Source: CAVPGP01 sp963718065 (GTDB lineage Bacteria; Actinomycetota; Thermoleophilia; Gaiellales; Gaiellaceae). Taken from it: a stretch of 64,000 nt of DNA. Shown here one piece after another: positions 17,005 to 26,384 of this stretch. A model generated the notes under the pieces. The model was given only the letters and a program-made list of their open reading frames with translations, was not told the DNA's origin and did no database searches. The stretch covers positions 62,001-126,000 of the forward strand of contig CAVQYE010000006.1 of the NCBI GenBank assembly GCA_963718065.1, written 5' to 3'. Made by a program: the position numbers and the translations under genes. The first letter of the stretch is position 1; each line of letters begins with the position of its first letter.

Positions 17005-20000
17005 CACCGCGCGGCGGGGCCCGGCGAGGAACCCTTCCTCGACGAGCAGCGGCAGGATCTCGGAATCGGTGACCGGCTCGCCGTCGAAGCGCTCGACTGC
17101 GAGCCGCGAGCCCGGCTTGCCCTTGACGTGCGTCGCCAGGGCCGCGACCGCAGGCCGCAGCCACGCCTCGTCGGGATCGCGCAGCGGCACGAGCGTCCGC
17201 CCGCCGCGCTCGACGTAGAGCGCCGGCTCGCCGCCGAGCAGCACGACGTAGGCACCCGCCACCCTCGCCGCACGGGCGCCGGCCCGCTTCGGCCACGGCA
17301 GCGCGGCGCCGTACGGCTGCGCCGGATCGGCGGCCGCGAGCACAAGCGTCTCGGGCTCGTCGCCCTGCCGGGGCCGTAGCTCGCGCAATCGCTCGACGGC
17401 GCCGCCGAGCGCGAACTGCGCCCCGCCGAGGCCCTCGACGAAGTAGCCGCGCCGGCAGAGCCCGAGCGTCTCGAGCGCGCGCAGCTCCTGGTAGACGGCG
17501 CCGTAGCCGCCGGCAATGCCCTCGCCGCGGACGCCGTCGCGCGTGACGATCCCCTGGCGCTCCAGCAGCAGCTCGGCGAGCGCCCGCGCGTCCCGCTCGC
17601 CGGCGAACAACCGGTCCGTCGTCGACCAGCGTCCCTGCGTCGCGGTGATCGCCGCGGCGCGGCGCCGTGAGAAGCGACGCGGCCGGCGCTGAGCCTTGGG
17701 CGCGCCGTACCGGCGGGCTGCCCGCAGCGGCTGCCAGGCGTCGTTTGTCACCTCGCCCGACCAGACGAGATCCCAGAGCGGCGGCAGCGCTTCGTCGGCA
17801 TCGAGCCCCGTGGCCGCGAGCAGGTCGTGCCAGAACTCCGCGCGGGTGCCGAGCGCGGCGCGAATCGCGTCATGGACGTCGCTCTCAGGCCGGTCGGCCG
17901 CCCCGGGGCGCCCCAGCACCGGCGCGTCCTCACGGAAGTAGACGGCAACGCGGTCAAGGCCGGCGCCGACCCAGACGAGCTCACCCGAGGCGCAGAGCTG
18001 ATCGAGCTGCTCCGGCCGGTAGCCGGGAACGCGGCGCGGCAGCACCTCGCTCTCCCAGAGGGCGGCCGGCAGCGGCAGCGCCTGCAGCGGCACGAGCGAC
18101 TCCCGCAGCGACGCCCGCCGGTCGATCGCGTGCCAGCTCGGCAGGAAGCGGCCGTACGCCGCGCGCTCCGCCGGCTCGACCTCCTTGCGGAGCGCGGCGA
18201 GCGAGGCGCGGCGCAGGCGGCGCAGGACGTCTGGGTCGCACCACTCGCGCTCCGTCCCTCCCGGGCGAAGCTCTCCGCGCAGGAGCGTGTCGTCGCGCTC
18301 GAAGGCGTGGAGGATCGGCTCGACGTCGCGGCCGAAGCGCTCGTTCGCCTGCTGGGTCGTGAACGGCCCGCGCCCACGCGCGTAGCGGAGGACGAGCGAC
18401 TCGAGCGCGTCGGGCACCGGCTCGAGGAACGCATCCGGCAGCCCGCCCGGCGGCATGATCCCGAGCGCGTCGCGGTAGCGGCCGGCATCCTCGGCGGCGA
18501 TCAGGCGCTCCTCGCCGACGAGCCGGATGAGCAGGGCGCGACGCTCCTGCAGCAGCGGCTCGGCGAGCTCGATGTCGTACTCGCCTTCGCGCAGGTCGCC
18601 GCGGAGACGGAGCAGGTCGTGCAGATGGTCCGGCGTCTTCGGATCGCCGCGAAGGCTCGCCTCCACCTCGGCGAGCGCCGTCTGATCGATCAGGTCGCGC
18701 AGCTCCTCCTGGCCCAGAAGCTCCTTCAGCAGATCGCGGTCGAGCGAGAGGGCCGCCGCGCGGCGCTCGGCCGGCGGCGTGTCGTCCTCGTACATGTAGG
18801 TGGCGATGTAGTCGAAGAGGAGCGACGACGAGAACGGCGACGCGGACGTCGTCTCGACGTCGACGAGGTCGAGCTCACGCGTCTTCAGCCCGTGCAGGAT
18901 CTTCTTCAGCGCCGGGAGGTCGAAGACGTCCTGCAGCACCTCGCGGTAGGTCTCGAGGATCACCGGGAACGACCCATACTTCCGCGCCACCTGCAGCAGG
19001 CCCTGGGCCTTGAGGCGCTGCTGCCAGAGGGGAGTGCGCTCGCCCGGCCGGCGGCGCGGGATCAGCAGCGAGCGGGAGGCGTTCTCGCGGAAGCGCGCGC
19101 CGAAGAGCGCTGTCTCCCCCACCTCCTGCACGACCAGATCCTCGAGCTCGTCCGGGTCGACGAGGATCTCGCTCGTCGGCGGCGGCTGGTCGGCGTCGGG
19201 GAAGTGGAGCGCGACGCCATCGTCGGACCAGATCGAGCTCACCTGTAGGCCGAGCGAGTCGCGAATCCGCGCCTGCAGGGCGAGCGCCCACGGCCCGTGT
19301 ACGCGTGCGCCGAAGGGCGTCAGCAGCGTCACGCGCCAGTCGCCGATCTCGTCACGGAAGCGCTCGACGACGATCGTCCGGTCCGACGGCACCGCGCCGG
19401 TCGCAGCCTGCTGCTCGCCGAGGAAGGTGAGCAGGTTCCGGGCCGCGCGATCGTCCAGCATGTAGTCGTCCCGGAGCCGGTCGAGCGCCTTCCGCTCGGT
19501 GAGCGCGACGAGCTCGCGGGTCGCGCGGCCGATCTTCTCGCCCAGCTCGTAGGGCCGGCCGACGCCCTCGCCCTTCCAGAACGGAATCGCGCCCGGCACA
19601 CCGGGGGCAGGCGAGACGATGACCCGATCGCGTGTGATCTCCTCGATCCGCCACGACGACGCGCCGAGCAGGAACGTCTGACCCGCGCGAGCCTCGTAGA
19701 CCATCTCCTCGTCGAGCTCGCCGACGCGCCCGCCGCCGTCGGCGAGGAAGACGCCGAAGAGGCCGCGGTCGGGGATCGTGCCCGCGTTCGTGACCGCGAG
19801 CCTCCGAGCGCCTTCGCGCCCGCGGACGAGATTGCCGGTGCGGTCCCAGATGATCCGCGGCCGGAGCTCCGCGAACTCGTCCGACGGATAGCGCCCGGCC
19901 AGCATGTCGAGCACGTTCTCCAGCTGAGTCCGCGAGAGCTCTGCGAAGGGATACGCCTGCCGGACGAGTGCGTGCAGCTCGTCGACCTCGATCTCCTCCT

Positions 20001-21306
20001 GCGCCGAGATGGCGACGATCTGCTGCGCGAGGACGTCGAGTGGGTTGCGCGGGATCTTCGTCTCCTCGATCGCGCCCTCGCGCATCGCGCGCGCGACGAC
20101 CGCGGACTCGAGAAGGTCGCCGCGGAACTTCGGGAAGATGCGGCCCTTGGAGACCTCGCCGAGCGTGTGCCCGGCGCGGCCGACGCGCTGCAATCCGCGG
20201 GCGACCGACTTCGGCGACTCGACCTGGATCACGAGGTCGACGGCGCCCATGTCGATGCCGAGCTCGAGCGACGACGTGGCGACGAGGCACGGGATCCGCC
20301 CCGCCTTCAGGTCCTCCTCGACGAGCACGCGCTGCTCGCGGGCGAGGCTCCCGTGATGCGCCCGGGCGATCTCGACCCGCTCGTCGCCGTCGCCGGACGC
20401 GAGCTCGTTCAGGCGCAGCGCCAGTCGCTCCGCGAGCCGCCGGTTGTTGACGAAGACGATCGTCGAGCGGTGCTCCTTGACGAGCTCGAGGATCGCCGGG
20501 TAGATCGAGGGCCAGATCGACTGTGAGTTGCGCTCGACGCCACTTCCCATCTCGACGCCGTCGGCGAGGATGGGCGTCGGCAGGCCGGCGGTCGACTGCA
20601 GCTCGCGCATGTCCTCGACCGGCACGACGACCCGCAGGTCGAGCTCCTTCGTGACGCCCGCATCGACAAGCCTGATCGGTCGTGCACCGGAGACGAACTT
20701 GCCGATCTCCGCGAGCGGGCGCTGCGTCGCCGAGAGGCCGACGCGCTGCATCGGCTTCGTGAGCAGGCGCTCGAGGCGCTCCACCGAGAGCGCAAGGTGG
20801 GCGCCGCGCTTCGTGCCGGCGACGGCGTGCACCTCGTCGAGGATCAGCGTCTCGACGCCCCGGAGTGTCTCTTGCGCCTGCGAGGTCAGCAGCAGAAACA
20901 GCGACTCGGGCGTCGTGATCAGGATGTCCGGCGGGCTCTTGAGCATGTCGCGCCGCTCCTTCGCGGGCGTGTCGCCGGTGCGGACCGCGACGCGGAGCTG
21001 CGAGCCCAGCCCGGAGAGCGGGCCGCGGAGGTTGCGCTCGATGTCGTAGTTGAGCGCCTTCAGGGGTGAGACGTAGAGGACGCGGAGTCGCTGGGTCGAC
21101 TCGTCGGGGCCAGGTGCCGCGGACAGGCGGTCGATGGCGTGGAGGAACGCGGTCAGGGTCTTGCCGGAGCCGGTAGGCGCCTGGATCAGGACGTGATCGC
21201 CGGAGGCGATCGCCGGCCAGCCGAGGGTCTGTGCGGGGGTCGGCGCCGCGAACGCACCCTCGAACCAGGCCCGCGTCTCCGGGCGGAAGTGCGCGAGCGG
21301 GTCCAT
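16993..21306 (-). CDS. lhr: Large helicase-related protein Lhr
   Basis: Superfamily-2 ATP-dependent helicase of 1437 residues, full length for Lhr (about 1500). Walker A is APTGSGKT near residue 45, Walker B ILDEVHA near residue 148, motif III LSATQ, and motif VI QRVGRAGH. After the two RecA domains come a winged helix and the long Lhr-specific C-terminal region with HTH_42-like features. Lhr unwinds RNA-DNA hybrids and is induced by DNA damage in mycobacteria. An imperfect LexA box lies just upstream and fits that. TAATCT-N6-ATG at 21313-21304 indicates a leaderless mRNA and fixes the start. Confidence 0.95.
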   Translation of the reverse strand: MDPLAHFRPETRAWFEGAFAAPTPAQTLGWPAIASGDHVLIQAPTGSGKTLTAFLHAIDRLSAAPGPDESTQRLRVLYVSPLKALNYDIERNLRGPLSGLGSQLRVAVRTGDTPAKERRDMLKSPPDILITTPESLFLLLTSQAQETLRGVETLILDEVHAVAGTKRGAHLALSVERLERLLTKPMQRVGLSATQRPLAEIGKFVSGARPIRLVDAGVTKELDLRVVVPVEDMRELQSTAGLPTPILADGVEMGSGVERNSQSIWPSIYPAILELVKEHRSTIVFVNNRRLAERLALRLNELASGDGDERVEIARAHHGSLAREQRVLVEEDLKAGRIPCLVATSSLELGIDMGAVDLVIQVESPKSVARGLQRVGRAGHTLGEVSKGRIFPKFRGDLLESAVVARAMREGAIEETKIPRNPLDVLAQQIVAISAQEEIEVDELHALVRQAYPFAELSRTQLENVLDMLAGRYPSDEFAELRPRIIWDRTGNLVRGREGARRLAVTNAGTIPDRGLFGVFLADGGGRVGELDEEMVYEARAGQTFLLGASSWRIEEITRDRVIVSPAPGVPGAIPFWKGEGVGRPYELGEKIGRATRELVALTERKALDRLRDDYMLDDRAARNLLTFLGEQQAATGAVPSDRTIVVERFRDEIGDWRVTLLTPFGARVHGPWALALQARIRDSLGLQVSSIWSDDGVALHFPDADQPPPTSEILVDPDELEDLVVQEVGETALFGARFRENASRSLLIPRRRPGERTPLWQQRLKAQGLLQVARKYGSFPVILETYREVLQDVFDLPALKKILHGLKTRELDLVDVETTSASPFSSSLLFDYIATYMYEDDTPPAERRAAALSLDRDLLKELLGQEELRDLIDQTALAEVEASLRGDPKTPDHLHDLLRLRGDLREGEYDIELAEPLLQERRALLIRLVGEERLIAAEDAGRYRDALGIMPPGGLPDAFLEPVPDALESLVLRYARGRGPFTTQQANERFGRDVEPILHAFERDDTLLRGELRPGGTEREWCDPDVLRRLRRASLAALRKEVEPAERAAYGRFLPSWHAIDRRASLRESLVPLQALPLPAALWESEVLPRRVPGYRPEQLDQLCASGELVWVGAGLDRVAVYFREDAPVLGRPGAADRPESDVHDAIRAALGTRAEFWHDLLAATGLDADEALPPLWDLVWSGEVTNDAWQPLRAARRYGAPKAQRRPRRFSRRRAAAITATQGRWSTTDRLFAGERDARALAELLLERQGIVTRDGVRGEGIAGGYGAVYQELRALETLGLCRRGYFVEGLGGAQFALGGAVERLRELRPRQGDEPETLVLAAADPAQPYGAALPWPKRAGARAARVAGAYVVLLGGEPALYVERGGRTLVPLRDPDEAWLRPAVAALATHVKGKPGSRLAVERFDGEPVTDSEILPLLVEEGFLAGPRRAVLRA

Positions 21307-21312
21307 GCGTCC

Positions 21313-21318
21313 AGATTA
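21313..21318 (-). promoter_or_regulatory. -10 element of lhr, leaderless type
   Basis: TAATCT on the minus strand followed by six bases and the ATG of lhr at 21306. Confidence 0.6.
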
Positions 21319-21323
21319 CCGCC

Positions 21324-21337
21324 CGAACGTGTGTTTG
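21324..21337. promoter_or_regulatory. Imperfect LexA (SOS) box upstream of lhr
   Basis: CGAACGTGTGTTTG matches the Gram-positive/actinobacterial SOS consensus CGAAC-N4-GTTCG except for one base in the right half-site. It lies between the -10 hexamer and the -35 position of lhr, where LexA would block polymerase. Confidence 0.5.
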
Positions 21338-21449
21338 CGAAAGGGGCGAAACGGCCGTGGGACCAGCGCCTACTCATGCGCCGTCCCTAGCCCCCACCCA
21401 CCCGGGGAAAAGCTAAGGAGAGGCTAGCCGGGCAAGACGCACGGGACTG

Positions 21450-21713
21450 TCACAGCTCTGCACAAATATGCGGCGCTCGACCGGCGCCAGGCGAAACGGC
21501 GAGAGCGGGTTCCGCGACGAAGTAGACGACCAGCGCAATCGCCAGGATCACGCCGACGACCGCCCCGACGACGAGCGTGACGCCGGTCAGCGCGATCAGC
21601 GGCGTCCGCGGGCTGCGGCCGCGCTCGGCCTCGTGGGCGAGGTCCCTGGCGGTCTCCACCGGATGGGGCGTCTCGGGCACGCACGGTGAGTCCCCACGCT
21701 GCACGAAAATCAC
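21450..21713 (-). CDS. Possible small single-span membrane protein
   Basis: 87 residues if started at GTG 21713, 76 if started at GTG 21680. There is a charged N-terminal part followed by one strong hydrophobic segment (about 20 residues, Val/Ile/Ala/Gly-rich, residues ~44-66) and a short tail. The frame is open and codon use is plausible, but there is no recognised family, no SD and no TANNNT hexamer. It sits alone in the gap between lhr and the HhH-GPD gene. If it is not real, 21307-21741 is a 435-bp gene-free stretch holding only the two flanking promoters. Confidence 0.4.
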   Translation of the reverse strand: MIFVQRGDSPCVPETPHPVETARDLAHEAERGRSPRTPLIALTGVTLVVGAVVGVILAIALVVYFVAEPALAVSPGAGRAPHICAEL

Positions 21714-21729
21714 ACCTTCGCAACCGAGG

Positions 21730-21735
21730 TATCCT
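21730..21735 (+). promoter_or_regulatory. -10 element of HhH-GPD gene, leaderless type
   Basis: TATCCT followed by six bases and ATG at 21742. Confidence 0.6.
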
Positions 21736-21741
21736 CAGCTC

Positions 21742-22299
21742 ATGGCACCCGACCGGCTCTGGTTCACCGAATCCGACGAGGCGAATGCGCTGAACGCGAC
21801 CGAGCCGATGGCGCTGCTGATCGGCTTCGCGATCGACCAGCAGGTGTCCGTGCAGAAGGCGTTCTCCGGCCCGCTCGCCCTGAAGCAGCGCGTCGGCACG
21901 CTCGATCCGCGGGAGCTCGCGGGGATGGACTTGAACGAGGCGTTCCGCGAGAAGCCGGCGATCCACCGCTTCCCCGGCGCGATGGCCGACCGCGTGCGCG
22001 ACCTGGCTGCCTACGTGACCGACGAGTACGACGGCAAGCCCGAGCGGATCTGGACCGAGGCCGCGGACGCCGACGACCTGCGCCGCCGGATCGCCGCCCT
22101 GCCGGGCTTCGGCGAGATGAAGATCAAGGCGCTCGGCTCGGTGCTCGCCAAGCGGTTCGACGTGCCGCAGGCGCAAGGGCTCGTCCCGGACCACCCCACG
22201 CTCGGCGACGTCGACTCCGCCGAGCGGCTCGTTTGGTACCAGGACAAGAAGCGCGCCTACAAAGCGAAGCAGCGCGCCGCGAAGACCGCGAAGGCCTGA
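21742..22299 (+). CDS. HhH-GPD-type base-excision repair family protein
   Basis: 185 residues. It resembles the actinobacterial uncharacterised HhH-GPD family annotated as a base-excision repair protein. The helix-hairpin-helix is IAALPGFGEMKIKALGSVLA near residue 130 (key L-P-G-x-G-x-x-K), and the opening region EPMALLIGFAIDQQVSV corresponds to the first helices of the fold. The catalytic aspartate and Fe-S cysteines of classical EndoIII are not evident, so the activity is uncertain. The Lys/Ala-rich C-terminal tail may contact DNA. The start is fixed by TATCCT-N6-ATG. Confidence 0.82.
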   Translation: MAPDRLWFTESDEANALNATEPMALLIGFAIDQQVSVQKAFSGPLALKQRVGTLDPRELAGMDLNEAFREKPAIHRFPGAMADRVRDLAAYVTDEYDGKPERIWTEAADADDLRRRIAALPGFGEMKIKALGSVLAKRFDVPQAQGLVPDHPTLGDVDSAERLVWYQDKKRAYKAKQRAAKTAKA

Positions 22300-22315
22300 G
22301 CGGCGGCCGGCTCGA

Positions 22316-22354
22316 CTCACAGTCTTCTTAAGCGGCGCTCAGGCGACTCTTAGC
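22316..22354 (+). promoter_or_regulatory. Four 11-bp-spaced half-sites, OmpR/PhoB-type operator array
   Basis: CTCACA, CTTAAG, CTCAGG and CTTAGC begin at 22316, 22327, 22338 and 22349, exactly 11 bp apart, all sharing CT[CT]A. Tandem 11-bp direct repeats are how OmpR/PhoB-family response regulators bind. The array lies 60 bp upstream of a short ORF with a good SD. The regulator is not in the window. Confidence 0.45.
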
Positions 22355-22414
22355 CGGCACCGGTTCTCTGGAAGGGCAGAGGCGATCCTGCCTCGCTCGA
22401 CCCAAGGAGCACCG

Positions 22415-22569
22415 ATGGCCGACCACCTCACCCGAACCGCGACCTGCAACTGCCCGCGTCCGCTGTCCCACCGACGCGTGCGGAGGCCGCTGCCGCCGAT
22501 GCGCGCTGGACGACGCGCGGCGTGCTCGGCCGCCTCGTCCGCCTCGACGATCAGAAACGGGCGGCCTAG
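22415..22569 (+). CDS. Possible short ORF behind the operator array
   Basis: ATG 22415 is preceded by an AAGGAG SD seven bases upstream, an arrangement used here mainly by genes with leaders. The first residues (MADHLTRTATCNC) are followed by an Arg/Pro-rich stretch. A second frame over the same DNA ends as ADARWTTRGVLGRLVRLDDQ before a TAG at 22567-22569, which looks more protein-like. One frame break could therefore join them into a ~50-residue protein. Family unknown. It may instead be a leader or non-coding transcript. Low confidence. Confidence 0.25.
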
Positions 22570-22577
22570 GCCACGCC

Positions 22578-23759
<1,182 letters not shown>

Positions 23760-23765
23760 GCGCCG

Positions 23766-23771
23766 AGTCTA
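23766..23771 (-). promoter_or_regulatory. -10 element of acyl-CoA dehydrogenase gene, leaderless type
   Basis: TAGACT on the minus strand, six bases before the GTG start. Confidence 0.6.
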
Positions 23772-23808
23772 GCCCCGGGGCGTGCCGATGATCACGACCC
23801 CGCCACGA

Positions 23809-24225
23809 TCACGGGCCCGTCACGATCGCGTAGATCTTGCCGGACATCTCGTGCATCCTGCTGTGAGCGCCTGCTGCACAGAGCACGCACCGCCACGAGT
23901 AGACGCCGTAGGCGGGGATCTCGAAGCTGGTCTTCGTGATGCCCGGAGCGTCGCCCTTCGCGGGTGCGATCAGCACGCTGATGCCGAGTGCGCGGATCGT
24001 GAACGTGTGAAAGGCATGTGTGTGATTGCGGAACGTGACGACGACGCGCGCACCGGGCCGGATGGCGAAGTTCGCAGGCAGCGCCACCTGATCGCCGAGT
24101 GCGATGGTGATCGTCAGCCGCTGCACCGGCCGGGTCGAAGACGACGCCGGCTGGGCGGTGGCGAGGGCGAACGCGCCGACGAGAGTCCCGCTCACGACGG
24201 CAATGAAGATGGTCTTCCAGCTCAT
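23809..24225 (-). CDS. Secreted cupredoxin-fold protein
   Basis: 138 residues with an N-terminal signal or anchor helix (about residues 5-25) and a single cupredoxin domain. Candidate copper ligands are His in FRNHTHAFHTF and the cluster WRCVLCAAGAHSRMHEM near the C terminus (C-x2-C-x4-H-x2-M). A single Cys-His-Met set would make a type-1 blue copper site. The extra cysteine gives it a look intermediate with the CuA site of cytochrome oxidase subunit II, although CuA spacing is C-x3-C-x3-H-x2-M. A role in extracytoplasmic electron transfer or copper handling is inferred. ATG 24225 has a good AAAGGAG SD. Confidence 0.75.
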   Translation of the reverse strand: MSWKTIFIAVVSGTLVGAFALATAQPASSSTRPVQRLTITIALGDQVALPANFAIRPGARVVVTFRNHTHAFHTFTIRALGISVLIAPAKGDAPGITKTSFEIPAYGVYSWRCVLCAAGAHSRMHEMSGKIYAIVTGP

Positions 24226-24393
24226 GGCGGAACTCCTTTGTAACGATTGTGACTATTAGTCGACTCCATCCCCGCTGACGAGTCGGGCGACATCCGTGTT
24301 CTCCCGCAGCCGGCCTCCGGGACTTCGCTGACACCGACCGGCCCGCAGGGCGGTTCTCAAGGCTTCCGGGGCTCGCGCCGATGGTCACTACCG

Positions 24394-24756
24394 ATGCGCC
24401 GCGTCGCCAGCCTTCTCTTCCTCCTTGCACCGACCCTCGCGGCGTGCGGCTCGACCTCGACGGGCGGCGCGCCGGCAGCGGCTCCGGTTCAGGGAGTGGC
24501 GAGCACCGCTCTCGTCGACTCGAACGTCCAGGGAGCCGCCGTCGCGGTCGAAGGCTGGTTCGCCCAGAACGGGACCTATGCCGGCGTGACCGTCGAGGCG
24601 CTGCGTGCGCTCGACCCGATGCTCCCTCAGGTCCGGATCGCCTGGGCGACGGCGCAGGCCGTCTGCCTGGAGAGCACGGCCGCGGGCGCGACCGCCAGCC
24701 TCGTCCGGCCGGGCGGGACCGTTCAGAACGGGCCCTGCCAGGCGACAGCCGGCTGA
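24394..24756 (+). CDS. Small lipoprotein
   Basis: 120 residues. Signal peptide MRRVASLLFLLAPTLAAC ends in a lipobox LAAC, so Cys18 should be diacylated and the protein anchored outside the cytoplasmic membrane. The mature part has a Ser/Ala linker, then AVEGWFAQNGTYAGVTVEAL, which resembles the alpha/beta turn region of type IV pilin-like proteins, and a pair of cysteines (CLEST near residue 92 and PCQA near the end) that could form a disulfide. Function unknown. It is divergent from the cupredoxin gene. Confidence 0.65.
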   Translation: MRRVASLLFLLAPTLAACGSTSTGGAPAAAPVQGVASTALVDSNVQGAAVAVEGWFAQNGTYAGVTVEALRALDPMLPQVRIAWATAQAVCLESTAAGATASLVRPGGTVQNGPCQATAG

Positions 24757-24795
24757 CCGGCCCGCACCCGCCCGAGCCGGATCCGGCCGACAAGC

Positions 24796-24801
24796 TAGAT
24801 T
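24796..24801 (+). promoter_or_regulatory. Possible -10 element of amidohydrolase gene
   Basis: TAGATT followed by eight bases and a GTG (24810). That GTG opens only GTG-AGA-CGG-CGT-TGA, whose stop overlaps the TTG start of the amidohydrolase as TTGA. Either a four-codon leader is coupled to the gene or the sequence between 24813 and 24820 carries an indel and GTG is the true start. Confidence 0.45.
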
Positions 24802-24820
24802 CGCCTCCGGTGAGACGGCG

Positions 24821-26342
24821 TTGATCCTCGAGAACGGCACGATCCGCACGCTCGACCCGTCGCTGCCGGTGGCGCGCGCGCTCGCGATCGCGGGCGACAG
24901 GATCGCCGGCGGGGTCGGCGTCCACGAGTCGGCGCTCGCCTCGCCGGAGACGATCGACCTCCGGGGCCGCGTCGTCCTGCCGGGCTTCACGGACTCGCAC
25001 GTCCACTTCCCCACCTGGGCGGTCGCGCAGCATGAGGTGAGCCTCGACGGCTGTGCCTCGCTCGCGGAGGCGATCGAGCGCCTGCGAGGCGTCGACGTCA
25101 AGCCGGGCCGCTGGCTGCGCGGCTACGGCTGGCGCAGCGGCGACTGGTCGCCCGCCAACGACCCGACGAAGGAGGATCTCGACGCGGTGACGGGCGAGAC
25201 GCCTGCGGCGCTGATCGCGAAGGACTACCACTCGCTCTGGCTGAACACGGCGGCGCTCGCCCGCGCGAACGGCGACCTCGAGGTCGCGGGCGGAGTCGTC
25301 GAGCGCGACGAGAGCGGCGAGCCGACGGGCGTCCTGCGCGAGGAGGCCGCGTGGCGCTTCAAGGACCGTTATCTGACCGTGGCCGACGATGAGTACGTCG
25401 AGGCGATGCGGACGGGCGTGCGGCTCGCGAACGAGCGAGGCGTCGTCGCGGTGCACGACAAGGACGGCTGGCTCGGCGCGCCGCGGCTGTGGCAGCGCCT
25501 GGCCGAGGAAAATGGCCTGTCGTTGCGCGTCTGGCAGTCGATCCCGCACGAGCGCGTCGCCGAGGTCGCATCGCTCGGCATCCGCAGCGGCTTCGGCGAC
25601 CCGATGCTGCGGCTCGGCTATCTGAAGGTCTTCATGGACGGCACGCTCGGCTCGCAGACCGCGCTGATGCTCGACGGTTCGGGCGTCCGGATCACGAGTG
25701 GCGAAGAGCTCGAGGAAATCGTGCGAGCGGGTGCGCGGGCAGGCTTCCCGGTCGCCGTGCATGCGATCGGCGACGGGGCGAACCGCGAGGCGCTCGACGC
25801 GTTCGAGCGCAGCCGGGACGCGTGGCTAGCCGCTCGGCCTGCGCCAGCGCATCGAGCACGCGCAGTGCCTCGCGCCCGAGGACGTGCCCCGCTTCGCCGA
25901 GCTCGGCGTCGCGGTGTCGCCGCAGTTCTCGCACGCGCCGTCGGACCGCGACCTCGCCGACCGCTTCTGGGCCGGCAAGACCGATCGCGCCTACCGGTTC
26001 CGGTCGCTCGTCGACTCGGGCGCGGTCGTCGCGAACGGCAGCGACGCGCCGATCGAGGAGCTCGACCCGCTCGCCGGCATCCGCGCGGGCGTGCGCCGGA
26101 CGATCGACGAGCGTCAGGCGTGGCATCCCGAAGAGGCGGTCACCGTCGAGCAGGCGCTACACGCGACATGCGTCGCGCCGGCCTGGCTCTCCGGAGACGA
26201 GCGGCGCCGCGGCCGCCTCCTCCCCGGCCTCCTCGCAGACCTCGTCGTGCTCGACCGCGACCCGCACTCAGACCTCGACGCGCAGGTCGTCGCGACGATG
26301 GTCGCCGGCCGCTGGGTGCACAACCCGCCTCCCTGGGACTGA
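24821..26342 (+). CDS. YtcJ/LAF3-like amidohydrolase (one frame break)
   Basis: Metal-dependent amidohydrolase of the YtcJ group, about 506 residues. The beta-sandwich start ILENGTIRTLD leads to the metal motif DSHVHFP near residue 52 (H-x-H). Downstream blocks are VHDKDG, YLKVFMDGTLGSQTALM (a metal-ligand region in this group), AVHAIGDGANREAL and NGSDAPIEELDPL. The frame changes once near 25835 (extra C in GCT-C-GGC), restoring LRQRIEHAQCLAPEDVPRF. The span is 3n+1. These enzymes hydrolyse N-acyl or cyclic amides, but the substrate is unknown. Only 42 bp separate it from the formamidase gene, so a joint amide-degrading operon is likely. Confidence 0.82.
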
Positions 26343-26384
26343 CTCGATTTGGAGCCGGCCGGTCGGTTTGAAACGATCGGGCCG

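Noticed and set aside
17827..19248. 473-codon plus-strand frame opposite lhr
   Set aside because: It lies wholly inside a full-length, motif-complete helicase gene, and its composition mirrors the complementary strand.
21338..21449. Possible riboswitch between lhr and the small membrane ORF
   Set aside because: I looked for conserved c-di-AMP, cobalamin, TPP, SAM and glycine motifs and found none. Only short GC inverted pieces occur.
21424..22320. 298-codon minus-strand frame over the HhH-GPD gene
   Set aside because: It is antisense to a gene with a well-placed promoter and recognisable HhH motif.
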